The notes under the pieces: generated by a model
Told to the model about the DNA's origin: nothing
Databases searched by the model: none
Seen by the model: only the letters and a program-made list of their open reading frames with translations
Source of the DNA: Pantoea alhagi
GTDB lineage: Bacteria > Pseudomonadota > Gammaproteobacteria > Enterobacterales > Enterobacteriaceae
Assembly: GCF_002101395.1 (NCBI RefSeq)
Contig: NZ_CP019706.1
Location: 3,658,001-3,722,000 of the forward strand
DNA: 64,000 nt
Direction: 5' to 3'
Shown here: positions 51,751 to 59,905 of the stretch, in pieces
Layout of the letters: each line of letters opens with the position of its first letter
Numbering within the stretch: the first letter of the stretch is position 1
Translations under genes and position numbers: made by a program

Positions 51751-53400
51751 ATGATTAAATCAACAAAAGTACTGCCTTCGCTTTCCCTTTTGGCTCTGCT
51801 AGTAACTTCTGCAGCGCATGCTGAAACTGCACCAGAGAAAACCGATGTTTTACTGATCGGCGGCGGCATCATGAGTGCCTCATTAGGCACTTTCCTTGAA
51901 GAACTTCAGCCTGACTGGAAACAGATCATGGTTGAGAAACTTGACGGCGTCGCGCTGGAATCGTCCAATGGCTGGAACAATGCGGGTACCGGCCATTCAG
52001 CAAATATGGAGCTGAACTATACGCCAGAGCGTCCGGATGGTTCTATCGAAGTTAAGAAAGCTTTAGAAATCAACGAAGCTTTTATGATTTCCCGTCAGTT
52101 CTGGACTGCACAAGTTAAAAAGGGCGTGCTGAATAATCCGCACTCATTTATTAACTCCACGGCTCATATGAGTTTTGTCTGGGGCGATAAAAACGTCGAT
52201 TATCTGAGCCGTCGTTATCAGGCTCTGCAGAAAACCGTTTTGTTCCAGGGCATGAAATTCTCTACCGATCATAAGCAGATTGAGCAATGGTCTCCGCTGA
52301 TTATGGAAGGCCGCGATCCGAAGCAGAAAGTAGCCGCAACCTGGACGCCGGTCGGTACCGATGTTAACTATGGTGAAATTACCCGTCAGTTGATTGGCAG
52401 CCTGAAGAAGAATGATAATTTCAAGCTGGAAACCTCTTCTGAAGTTACCGATTTCAAACGTAACAGCGATAATTCCTGGCATGTCACCATCAAAGACGCC
52501 AAAAATGGTGAAACGCGTAGCGTTGATGCCAAATATGTCTTTATCGGCGCTGGTGGTGGGGCTCTGAAGCTGCTGCAGGAAACCGGCATTCCTGAAGCGG
52601 ATAAGTATGCAGGCTTCCCGGTCGGCGGTTCTTTCCTGGTAACGGAAAACCCGGAAATTGCGCAACGTCATAACCAGAAAGTGTATGGCCAGGCTTCCGT
52701 TGGTGCACCGCCAATGTCTGTTCCGCATCTGGATTCCCGTTATCTGGATGGCAAAAAGGTTGTCCTGTTTGGACCTTTTGCAACATTCTCAACCAAGTTC
52801 CTGAAAAATGGTTCACTGTTTGATCTGCTGAGCACCACTACCACCAAGAACGTTATCCCGATGACAAACGTGGGCATGGATAACTTTGATCTGGTTAAAT
52901 ACCTGGTCGGTCAGGTTATGCTGAGTGATGAAGACCGTTTCGCCGCGCTGAAAGAGTATTATCCCAACGCGAAGAAAGAAGACTGGAAACTGATCCAGGC
53001 GGGTCAACGTGTACAGATCATCAAGAAAGATGAAGAGAAGGGCGGCGTGCTGAAACTGGGAACCGAAATTGTGACCGATCAGCAGAAAACGGTAGCGGCC
53101 TTGTTAGGAGCTTCCCCGGGCGCATCAACTGCAGCTCCGATTGCGCTGGATGTGGTTAAGCAACTCTTCCCGGAGCAGTTCAAGTCTGCGGAATGGCAGG
53201 AAAAAATTCGTAAAGTTGTGCCGAGCTACGGCAAGAAACTGAACGACGATCCTGCGCTGGCACAGCAGGTGTGGAACGACACGGCAGCGACTCTGCAACT
53301 CACTAAACCGCCGGTGATTAATATGGCAGGTAAATCCGCTGAAGCACCGGCAGCAGAGACGTCAAAAGCGTCAGAGCCGCAGTACAATATGGCCCTGTAA
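51751..53400 (+). CDS. mqo: Malate:quinone oxidoreductase Mqo
   Basis: A 549-residue FAD enzyme oxidising malate to oxaloacetate with electrons to quinone. Seen: FAD motif VLLIGGGIMSASLGTFLEEL, SSNGWNNAGTGHSANMELNYTP, VFIGAGGGALKLLQETGIPEA and GASPGASTAAPIALDV. The N-terminus (MIKSTKVLPSLSLLALLVTSAAHA-ETA) reads like a Sec signal peptide, as in E. coli Mqo, whose enzyme is nonetheless regarded as a peripheral membrane protein. The Ala/Glu-rich tail is extra. It is divergent from dcuSR with 160 AT-rich bases between, so DcuSR control is a reasonable guess. Confidence 0.95.
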   Translation: MIKSTKVLPSLSLLALLVTSAAHAETAPEKTDVLLIGGGIMSASLGTFLEELQPDWKQIMVEKLDGVALESSNGWNNAGTGHSANMELNYTPERPDGSIEVKKALEINEAFMISRQFWTAQVKKGVLNNPHSFINSTAHMSFVWGDKNVDYLSRRYQALQKTVLFQGMKFSTDHKQIEQWSPLIMEGRDPKQKVAATWTPVGTDVNYGEITRQLIGSLKKNDNFKLETSSEVTDFKRNSDNSWHVTIKDAKNGETRSVDAKYVFIGAGGGALKLLQETGIPEADKYAGFPVGGSFLVTENPEIAQRHNQKVYGQASVGAPPMSVPHLDSRYLDGKKVVLFGPFATFSTKFLKNGSLFDLLSTTTTKNVIPMTNVGMDNFDLVKYLVGQVMLSDEDRFAALKEYYPNAKKEDWKLIQAGQRVQIIKKDEEKGGVLKLGTEIVTDQQKTVAALLGASPGASTAAPIALDVVKQLFPEQFKSAEWQEKIRKVVPSYGKKLNDDPALAQQVWNDTAATLQLTKPPVINMAGKSAEAPAAETSKASEPQYNMAL

Positions 53401-53447
53401 GGCGAGCGCATCAATAAGTAAGCTTTGCATTCCCTGATATAGCAAGT

Positions 53448-53478
53448 AAAAAGGCGGGTTTAAAACCCCGCCTTTTTT
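53448..53478 (+). terminator. Terminator of mqo
   Basis: AAAAAGGCGGG and CCCGCCTTTTTT form a stem of at least 8 bp, with an A/T inner part and a six-T tail. Probably also serves terW from the other side. Confidence 0.9.
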
Positions 53479-53508
53479 ATTGCCCGCTTTAGACGACCGT
53501 ACTCTGCG

Positions 53509-53955
53509 TTATTTCTTCTTACTACCAAAGTGGTTTTCCACCAGCCACTCAACGACCTGGCTGCGGTTCATCCCGTTGCGATAGCCATACGTCTCTATTT
53601 TGCGGAGCACGGAAAAACGCAGCGACAGAGAGACCGGCTTCTTTCCTTCCTTGTCCAGCACAACCGTCTGACCGTTTGTTGATGAGCCGGACTTCTCACG
53701 CATGGTCATTGCCTCGCGCATGTATTTTACAAGCTTTGGCGTGATCGCGCCTGCCCCGATCATCTGGTATTTACCGCTGGCTTTGTGGAACTTTATCTCG
53801 GCATGAAACTCTTCTCTTATGTCCCTTAAATCGCGGATAAATGTCGGTTCGGAACAGTCCATTTCCTGAAACAGCGCATCCTTACTCACGGGCTTTCCCG
53901 TGCTCAATAAAACGATCAGTTTGTATTGTCTGTACTGTTTAGCGCTCAGGGACAT
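53509..53955 (-). CDS. terW: TerW-like regulator of the tellurite locus
   Basis: A 148-residue basic DNA-binding protein. The N-terminal half is a winged-helix-like segment (STGKPVSKDALFQEMDCSEPTFIRDLRDIREEFHAEIKF), and the C-terminal half holds a ribbon-helix-helix-like LSLRFSVLRKIETYGYRNGMNRSQVVEWLVEN. This agrees with my memory of TerW from R478 and E. coli O157 ter clusters, a regulator of terZABCDE. It is the last gene of the leftward operon, 29 bases from the CitE-like gene. Confidence is limited by reliance on memory for the homology. Confidence 0.75.
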   Translation of the reverse strand: MSLSAKQYRQYKLIVLLSTGKPVSKDALFQEMDCSEPTFIRDLRDIREEFHAEIKFHKASGKYQMIGAGAITPKLVKYMREAMTMREKSGSSTNGQTVVLDKEGKKPVSLSLRFSVLRKIETYGYRNGMNRSQVVEWLVENHFGSKKK

Positions 53956-53984
53956 AACACACCATAATGATAATAAGCACGCAC

Positions 53985-54926
53985 CTACTGGCGCGTGGCA
54001 AAAAACACATTGTCAAACTGCTTCACAATTCCACAATGCTTCGAGCGCTCAAGGACCGATGTCGCCCAGCGCCAGTGCGTCGCCGGTTCGCACATTGCTC
54101 CCTGAGATTTAAACACCGCCTGGGTTGAGTTAAGAATGCGCAGCGCATCTTCGTATTCCTCTGTTTCAACCATCAGACCACGATGAATCAGTTCAAGTTG
54201 CGAAGGGTGAATCGCTGTCTTGCCGACTAAACCGTGGGCAATATCCAGCGCCAGCTCCCGCTCCAGGAGTTCGATATTGTCGATCTGTTCACAAACGGGC
54301 GCAGTAAGTGAAAAACCGCGGGGGGCAAAAACCGCAACCAGCATTTTCACCACATATCCCATAGGCCCATCGTAAAGCGTCAGATTTTTCGGTCGTCGCA
54401 TTGAAATCACACTCATCAAATCGTTCCCACCAATACGAAGGGCAACGATTCTCTCCCTGGCGGGATGCTGCTCCAGCGCAACGGCCAGCGCGTTCATCGC
54501 ATTTACGTCGAATACTTCCCGTGTTTCAAGCGTTGGCATCATCGCTAGATGGGTTGAACCGAGAATTTGCCACCAGCAGGATAAGTTAGCGTGGGTAAAC
54601 TTTGGCAAAACAAAACCATCAATACCGGTCAGTTTATATTTACTGACAAGTATCGCTGCCATTTCTTCGTGACGCGGGCGGATAAAAACAACAGGGCGTA
54701 GAGCGGCCTCATCGGAGCCCACATTTTCACTCAGTTCCTGAAGCAGCGCGTCGAGGTTCATTAAGGCCCGTTCAAGATCGGATTCGCTTACTGCATCCTC
54801 CAGGCAGACAACCAGCGAGCGGAGTTCGGGTATTTTTCCGTGCAGAATGATTTCAGCGAGGTCATCACGCGTGGCAGGCATATAGAGAGTTGCACCCAGC
54901 ATGAAAGGGGAAATGCATTTTTTCAT
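53985..54926 (-). CDS. CitE-like HpcH/HpaI family lyase of the ter biosynthetic cassette
   Basis: A 313-residue TIM-barrel enzyme of the HpcH/HpaI/CitE family. Seen: LYMPATRDDLAEIILHGKIPELRSLVVCLEDAVSE (metal-binding Glu-Asp), FIRPRHEEMA, LPKFTH, LRIGGNDLM and GKTAIHPSQL. Family members make or break C-C bonds with Mg2+ and acyl-CoA or keto acids. In ter loci it belongs to a conserved set thought to make a nucleoside-like metabolite (prediction by Anantharaman, Iyer and Aravind). 2-base gap to the next gene upstream. Confidence 0.87.
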   Translation of the reverse strand: MKKCISPFMLGATLYMPATRDDLAEIILHGKIPELRSLVVCLEDAVSESDLERALMNLDALLQELSENVGSDEAALRPVVFIRPRHEEMAAILVSKYKLTGIDGFVLPKFTHANLSCWWQILGSTHLAMMPTLETREVFDVNAMNALAVALEQHPARERIVALRIGGNDLMSVISMRRPKNLTLYDGPMGYVVKMLVAVFAPRGFSLTAPVCEQIDNIELLERELALDIAHGLVGKTAIHPSQLELIHRGLMVETEEYEDALRILNSTQAVFKSQGAMCEPATHWRWATSVLERSKHCGIVKQFDNVFFATRQ

Positions 54927-54928
54927 GA

Positions 54929-56014
54929 TCAGGCCACCTTTTTGATGATGGTTACGGCGCGGTAAAACCCAATAGTATCGCCAACTTCTTCAACCGTTAT
55001 CCCTTTCTGTTCAGCCAGATAAACCAGCAGAGAAACATCATGGTCGGCTTTATTACTCACCAGGACATGATCCGGAACGCGGCGCAAAACCGCCCGGGTC
55101 GCTTCCGCAATACCAGGCTTAATCCGGTTGATGTTCGTTATATGGAATTTTTCTGCCAGCTTATGTATGACCTTCTGGCTGATACTGGACTGGTTCTGGC
55201 ATTGGGTTGAGAAGGGAAGTGCTGCGGGAACGGTACCGGCATCAATCTGCTTACGGAACTGATCAACGGTGTCTACCAACAGGGTGCTGCACTCGAATTC
55301 GCGCAGGTGCTCACAAAAAACGCAGCCGTGAAAGCCGGTTTCAGTCCATATGGATCGAGATACCATGCCAGAAACGGGAGCGCCCATAATGCCAAAAGGG
55401 ATAAGCCAGTCATTATCTGAGGCCGCTATCCATGCGCAGCCAGCAGGATCGGCAAGCACAGCCAGACGCGGCATTTTAGGGTAACCGGGACGGTTTTTAA
55501 GACTTTCTGTCAACTGACCGGTGATGGTGCCTTTTCCCGTCCAGCCGTCCACAAAGATAATCCCATCCGTACCGTGACGGGATTCGATAACAGCAAGCGC
55601 CTCGGTATCGATACCGCGGTCACGGATAATACTGATGCCGTAATGAAATGAGAGATGCCCCATATCCGTGATGGCTCGTTGAAGCATCACGCCAAGCGGC
55701 ACGCCTGCGCGCACCAGACTCACCAGAATAACAGGGCGAGCCTGAATCTGTTCTGTCAGGCCTTTGGCCAACGCGATAACTTCGCGCGCCATTCTGGCCG
55801 CGCCAACGTCCAGTGCTTTACCAAACAACTCGAGATGAGCCGGGGTCGGGGCCGGTTCCTGGCTCAGCATATCGGAATAATGCTTCTGGCCGGACTGGAT
55901 CAGTCGCTCTTTTTCTTCCACTGAAGTCATTTCGATCTCTACCGGTTCCAGCAGAAACTGAATATCAGAAGGAAGGTAAGAGCCGTGAAACGGTTTAAGT
56001 GTCTTGCTCGTCAT
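54929..56014 (-). CDS. StiP-type phosphoribosyltransferase-like protein
   Basis: A 361-residue protein that database lines often call cysteine protease StiP, but the visible motifs are those of a PRTase: a PRPP loop IIFVDGWTGKGTITGQLTES, an earlier VSLVRAGVPLGVMLQRAI (pyrophosphate loop position) and a Cys-containing GFHGCVFCEHLREFECSTLLVDTVD. The last 100 residues form a separate helical part ending EEVGDTIGFYRAVTIIKK. It is a core member of the ter biosynthetic operon. It starts 4 bases inside the HAD gene end, so translation is coupled. Confidence 0.85.
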   Translation of the reverse strand: MTSKTLKPFHGSYLPSDIQFLLEPVEIEMTSVEEKERLIQSGQKHYSDMLSQEPAPTPAHLELFGKALDVGAARMAREVIALAKGLTEQIQARPVILVSLVRAGVPLGVMLQRAITDMGHLSFHYGISIIRDRGIDTEALAVIESRHGTDGIIFVDGWTGKGTITGQLTESLKNRPGYPKMPRLAVLADPAGCAWIAASDNDWLIPFGIMGAPVSGMVSRSIWTETGFHGCVFCEHLREFECSTLLVDTVDQFRKQIDAGTVPAALPFSTQCQNQSSISQKVIHKLAEKFHITNINRIKPGIAEATRAVLRRVPDHVLVSNKADHDVSLLVYLAEQKGITVEEVGDTIGFYRAVTIIKKVA

Positions 56015-56793
56015 ACTGTTTTACCCTCACAAAACAATCTTTCGTTAATGGCCTCTGCAAACTGACTACGGGAAGGCATCCCAAACCAATGGCAGTGCTT
56101 CATGAACGTGTGATCGCTTAAACTGTCTCCCAGCCCCAAAACTGGAAACGCCCCTCGCTCATTCCGCAGTTTTTTCAGTAACCATTCCACGGCCAGTCCC
56201 TTCTGCACGCCAGCCGGAATCCAGGCGATGTTATTGCCGTTCGAATGGATGTAAAATCCTTCGGTATCAAGCTGTTGCATCATCACCTTATTGAAATCAT
56301 AAAGCGCCTGGATTTTGGTACTGTCCCTGTGTTTCATGACGAAATAAACCGGTGTGCCGTCATATTCAACATTCATCCTGCACCATGCATCAAGTCCCGC
56401 TTCCGCCAGCTTGTCGCTCAGCACCTGCCGGTAGCTCACCAGCCGGTCATGCATGGTGGCAAGTCCGGACATGATAATATCCTGCCACTCCCGGTTAACC
56501 GTGCCGTCCGGATTAGCGATCACCGCACCATGCGTCATCACTTTCCATGATGTGAAGGGCACGGCGACGCGGGCGGTTTCTTCCGTCCCACGCGCCGTGA
56601 CAGGAATAAGCTCAGCGGTAGACAGAAGCCAGTCAACCAGCATCGCCTGCTCAGTTGACATAAAGCTTCTGGGCTGGTGTTCACGATCGTATGCGCCAAT
56701 ACGAACAGGCTCCAGGTGCATTTCATTCAGCATTTTGCGTCTGGTTTGAAAAAGGGTGTCGTCAAGATCACACAGGGCAACCGGCTTATTCAT
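56011..56793 (-). CDS. HAD-family phosphatase of the ter biosynthetic cassette
   Basis: A 260-residue HAD hydrolase. Motif I is ALCDLDDTLFQTRR, motif II IPVTARGTEE, a Lys region WIPAGVQKGLAVEWLL and motif IV VLGLGDSLSDHTFM, with a cap of about 100 residues between II and III as in Cof-type phosphatases. It probably dephosphorylates the product of the adjacent PRTases. It overlaps both neighbours by a few bases. Confidence 0.88.
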   Translation of the reverse strand: MNKPVALCDLDDTLFQTRRKMLNEMHLEPVRIGAYDREHQPRSFMSTEQAMLVDWLLSTAELIPVTARGTEETARVAVPFTSWKVMTHGAVIANPDGTVNREWQDIIMSGLATMHDRLVSYRQVLSDKLAEAGLDAWCRMNVEYDGTPVYFVMKHRDSTKIQALYDFNKVMMQQLDTEGFYIHSNGNNIAWIPAGVQKGLAVEWLLKKLRNERGAFPVLGLGDSLSDHTFMKHCHWFGMPSRSQFAEAINERLFCEGKTV

Positions 56794-57919
56794 AACTGAT
56801 AACCTCTACGCGGGGGGAGACTTTCCTGAGCTGGGCGAGCAGTTCCGGACAAACTGTCTCAACCGGCGTTTCCACACACACAATCACACGGTCGTAGGTG
56901 TGGTGAGCAACGTTGTAAATGAAGTTAGGGATACCTAACCCGTAGTTGTCTGTAAACGCGATGACGGATTCTATCGCCATGCCGATGGCTATAGGCGATC
57001 GGGTAAGCGAACCAAATCGAACCTCAGCGCCGTGGTTTTCCAGACATTCAGCGAGCAGGAAAGGTTGCCAGACAAACTCTCCGGAACCGATAACCAGAAT
57101 TCTTTCACCTTTCTCGGTGCGTAATGCTTCCCCCAGATTGCACGATGTTTCATGCATGCCAAGACGTCCCCAGTCCTGACGTTTAGCGATTGAAGCAGAT
57201 CCGCGTGCCGTGACGTTTACAGAGGGCATCACCGGCACCGGCGCGTCCGGGCGAGGTGCCCAGATCCAGTTGCCTTTAACCAGCGACACGACATCAACAG
57301 GCAGAGGGCAATTTTGCGAGATAGCGTCTCCACTCCAGTCGGTAAGCGTCACGGTGACCACGCGAGTCAGGGCGTTCAGACCGGCCTCACGTAATGCCTG
57401 GAGAAGGTTAAGGAACGTTTTACCCGTTGTGGCTTCATCATCAATCAACACCAGCGTTCGGGCATTTAGCGCACGATCACGCAGCGTTGCATCTTCAGGA
57501 TGGTAGATAAGATGATCGGTGGCATGGCTGTGATCTTCTTTGAATTCGCACAGCAAATCGCCGTCGATAGGATGTCGGGTACTGGTAAGAAAAACCGGCT
57601 GTGCAATGCGTTTACTGACCTCGCGGAAGACACCGGCTGCAAGGCCAACGGCGGTTTCGGCCATGCCGATAAACAGCACGGGTTCAGGCAGATCGGCAGG
57701 TATATCCGCAGCAAGGTTAACGTAGCTTTTGTTCATCACGGCGGGAGAGACAGGGATATGACGGCCCAATACCTTGCTGACAAATAAAAAAGCCCGCTTT
57801 GGATTTCTACGCTCAGCGATGTCAAATAATGCGTCCAGACGTACGTCGCTGGTAGTTGTAACCGTTAGCGTACCGCTTGTCAGTTTTCGCTGATAAATCT
57901 GCTGTTTTGACTGTGACAT
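56786..57919 (-). CDS. PRTase-TRSP domain protein of the ter biosynthetic cassette
   Basis: 377 residues. The N-terminal half is a phosphoribosyltransferase with EPVLFIGMAETAVGLAAGVF and PRPP loop TLVLIDDEATTGKTFLNLLQ. A linker with LTDWSG follows. The C-terminal half (ILVIGSGEFVWQPFLLAECLENHGAEVRFGSLTRSPI) is the TRSP domain usually fused to it in ter loci. Predicted to build a ribosylated metabolite with the StiP-type and ATP-grasp enzymes. 8-base overlap with the HAD gene; 16 bases from the ATP-grasp gene. Confidence 0.87.
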   Translation of the reverse strand: MSQSKQQIYQRKLTSGTLTVTTTSDVRLDALFDIAERRNPKRAFLFVSKVLGRHIPVSPAVMNKSYVNLAADIPADLPEPVLFIGMAETAVGLAAGVFREVSKRIAQPVFLTSTRHPIDGDLLCEFKEDHSHATDHLIYHPEDATLRDRALNARTLVLIDDEATTGKTFLNLLQALREAGLNALTRVVTVTLTDWSGDAISQNCPLPVDVVSLVKGNWIWAPRPDAPVPVMPSVNVTARGSASIAKRQDWGRLGMHETSCNLGEALRTEKGERILVIGSGEFVWQPFLLAECLENHGAEVRFGSLTRSPIAIGMAIESVIAFTDNYGLGIPNFIYNVAHHTYDRVIVCVETPVETVCPELLAQLRKVSPRVEVISYE

Positions 57920-57935
57920 AACTCTGACTTAAACC

Positions 57936-59018
57936 TCAGGAAACACTGTCTAACGTGCTGATCTCAACGACCGGCAGCGGTTTGACGTTATGAGTAGAAA
58001 TGACCTTTACAGATCTGAATAACGACAGTCTCTCAGACGTTTCGCCGTCGTTTATCAAGCCCAGCTGGCGCAAAGCAAACAGGCCGGACAGATTTATCCC
58101 GCTAAAGGCAGTGTATCCAATGCCACCAGAAGGCCGAAGGTTAGCTTCGAGCAGCACAGGCTCGCCCTGGTCATTGTTGCGCGTCTGTACATTGATTAGG
58201 CCGTCAGCCCCCAGTTTATGTGCACATGCCAGTGCTAACTGAAATGCAGCACCCGAATTTTCAAATGTCTGCACTGACCCGGCTTTGCTTCTGGCTACTG
58301 CAGCAATGACGCGGCCTTTTTCAACCAGCATGTCTGTTGAGCGCTCAGGGCCAGGCAAATAAGGCATCATAATCTGTAAAGGCAATGCTTCTTGCGCAGC
58401 TACGGCGCTACGCAAAGCAGAAAGAAGAATGTCGGGATGCATATGGCGATGCTCAGGATTATTAAAAAACGCCAGTTGCTTAACGCTACGTTTCAGCACC
58501 CAAAAACCCATACCATATATGCCACGAACGGGCTTAATGCAGGGAAGCAGCCCTTTGGACTCCAGGCAGGAAATGGCATCGGCCACTTCTTCAGGCGTCT
58601 GAACCTGAATTGACTGAACGGAAGCAAGCCCTTCGCAAAGCATCTGTTCACTAAACAACGTTTTGTTATCAGCCAGCTCAAAGGTGTCAACGTGACGAGC
58701 GCCGGTCGTCAGCTTAACGCCAAGCGCTTCAATCTCCGCCCGCATTTTTTCCATCAACCAGCCACGCTTGCCTGCATGAATGGCAACCACATTGTGCTTC
58801 TCACATACGGCAGTAATGAAAGACAGCAGGTCATCATTGTCGGCGGGTTCGATATATGAAAAGTCAGCTTCAGCGAGGATTTCAGGCCGCTCGTTGCGAT
58901 GAGAAGCAAGCAGGGTGAAGACATAGCCACCCTCAGTGCGAGCCTGTTTGACCTGCTTAAGTATGTCTTTCTGTGATGAAACACCTTCCATAAACCAAAC
59001 AGCAGCAGGTCTAACCAT
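57936..59018 (-). CDS. ATP-grasp enzyme of the ter biosynthetic cassette
   Basis: A 360-residue ATP-grasp ligase-like protein. Seen: a pre-ATP-grasp N-domain (TLLASHRNERPEILAEADFSYIE), ATP-binding CIKPVRGIYGMGFWVLK and the metal site LLEANLRPSGGIGYTAFSGINL. It would couple ATP hydrolysis to amide or peptide-like bond formation on the ter metabolite. First gene of the leftward operon; its promoter shares a 305-base AT-rich region with terZ. Confidence 0.87.
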   Translation of the reverse strand: MVRPAAVWFMEGVSSQKDILKQVKQARTEGGYVFTLLASHRNERPEILAEADFSYIEPADNDDLLSFITAVCEKHNVVAIHAGKRGWLMEKMRAEIEALGVKLTTGARHVDTFELADNKTLFSEQMLCEGLASVQSIQVQTPEEVADAISCLESKGLLPCIKPVRGIYGMGFWVLKRSVKQLAFFNNPEHRHMHPDILLSALRSAVAAQEALPLQIMMPYLPGPERSTDMLVEKGRVIAAVARSKAGSVQTFENSGAAFQLALACAHKLGADGLINVQTRNNDQGEPVLLEANLRPSGGIGYTAFSGINLSGLFALRQLGLINDGETSERLSLFRSVKVISTHNVKPLPVVEISTLDSVS

Positions 59019-59088
59019 TCTGTCGAAGCCCTTACGTCACGTTAAAAACACAAGAGGAACAAGTGTATGCATAACCACAATTTTAAGC

Positions 59089-59261
59089 AATCATAATATG
59101 ATTATTTGCTAGGTATTATAACAAAAGTGTAATCTTGTTAATGCGCAATGGTTTACATAACTCAAATTTAACTTTTTTTAGCTATTTATTCAAAAATATA
59201 TAAATATCAGGCTGTCATATCATGATTGTTTTCTTGCACTATAAAAACATCATGTTATGAT
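59089..59261. promoter_or_regulatory. ter divergent control region: three TCAT-N3-ATGA palindromes
   Basis: Three copies of TCAT-N3-ATGA lie at 59091-59101 (flanked to AATCAT-AAT-ATGATT), 59215-59225 and 59250-59260. The third overlaps the -10 of the predicted terZ promoter. Centres are 124 and 35 bases apart. Candidate binding sites for TerW or another repressor of both operons. Confidence 0.6.
59234..59261 (+). promoter_or_regulatory. Predicted sigma-70 promoter of terZABCDE
   Basis: TTGCAC (59234-59239), 16 bases, TATGAT (59256-59261), about 66 bases before the terZ start, in the only AT-rich gap of the locus. Confidence 0.6.
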
Positions 59262-59326
59262 TTCATAGCTTTTAAATTAATCGGCAATTTTTACTACAGC
59301 AAAACACCTATCAGTAAGGGGACATG

Positions 59327-59905
59327 ATGGTATCTCTCAGTAAGAATCAGACGATTTCGCTGGCTAAATCCAGCAGCGCAATTTCACAAATTCGTTTCGG
59401 CCTTGGCTGGGATCCTGCTAAAAAAAAGGGACTGTTTGGCAAACTTCTCGGTGGTGGTGACAGCATCGATCTTGATGCCAGTTGCGTGCTGCTCGATAAT
59501 GCCGGTAACGTGCTGGATACCGTCTGGTTCCGCCAGATGCAGTCTAATGATGGCTCCGTGAAGCACAGCGGTGATAACCGCACGGGTGAGGGGGATGGCG
59601 ATGATGAAACCATTGTTGCCGATCTGTCTCGCCTGCCTGCTAACGTTGAGCATCTGGTTCTGACGGTGAACAGCTTTACCGGCCAGTCTTTCAATGATGT
59701 AGAAAATGCTTTCTGTCGTGTGGTTGATCAGCAGGGTAAAGAGCTGGCCAGGTATACCCTGACTGAACAAGGCTCTCACACGGCAGTCATCATTGCCTCA
59801 CTGCACCGCAACGGCGGTGAGTGGAACTTTACCGCCCACGGTAACGCATCGCGTGGTCGTACCATTCAGGATATGGCGTCCGACATTAAAGCGGTAGCGC
59901 GCTAA
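59327..59905 (+). CDS. terZ: Tellurite resistance protein TerZ (TerD family)
   Basis: A 192-residue TerD-domain protein: FGLGWDPAKKKG, a Gly-rich insertion (GKLLGGGDS), then DLDASCVLLDNAGNVLDTVWF, the acidic Ca2+-binding loop SGDNRTGEGDGDDE and VENAFCRVVDQQGKELARY. Start at the second ATG (59327) by comparison with known TerZ, with AAGGGGA upstream. TerD-family proteins bind Ca2+ and are thought to act at the membrane with TerC/TerB; the mechanism of tellurite resistance is not settled. First gene of the rightward operon; its stop overlaps the terA ATG. Confidence 0.94.
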   Translation: MVSLSKNQTISLAKSSSAISQIRFGLGWDPAKKKGLFGKLLGGGDSIDLDASCVLLDNAGNVLDTVWFRQMQSNDGSVKHSGDNRTGEGDGDDETIVADLSRLPANVEHLVLTVNSFTGQSFNDVENAFCRVVDQQGKELARYTLTEQGSHTAVIIASLHRNGGEWNFTAHGNASRGRTIQDMASDIKAVAR

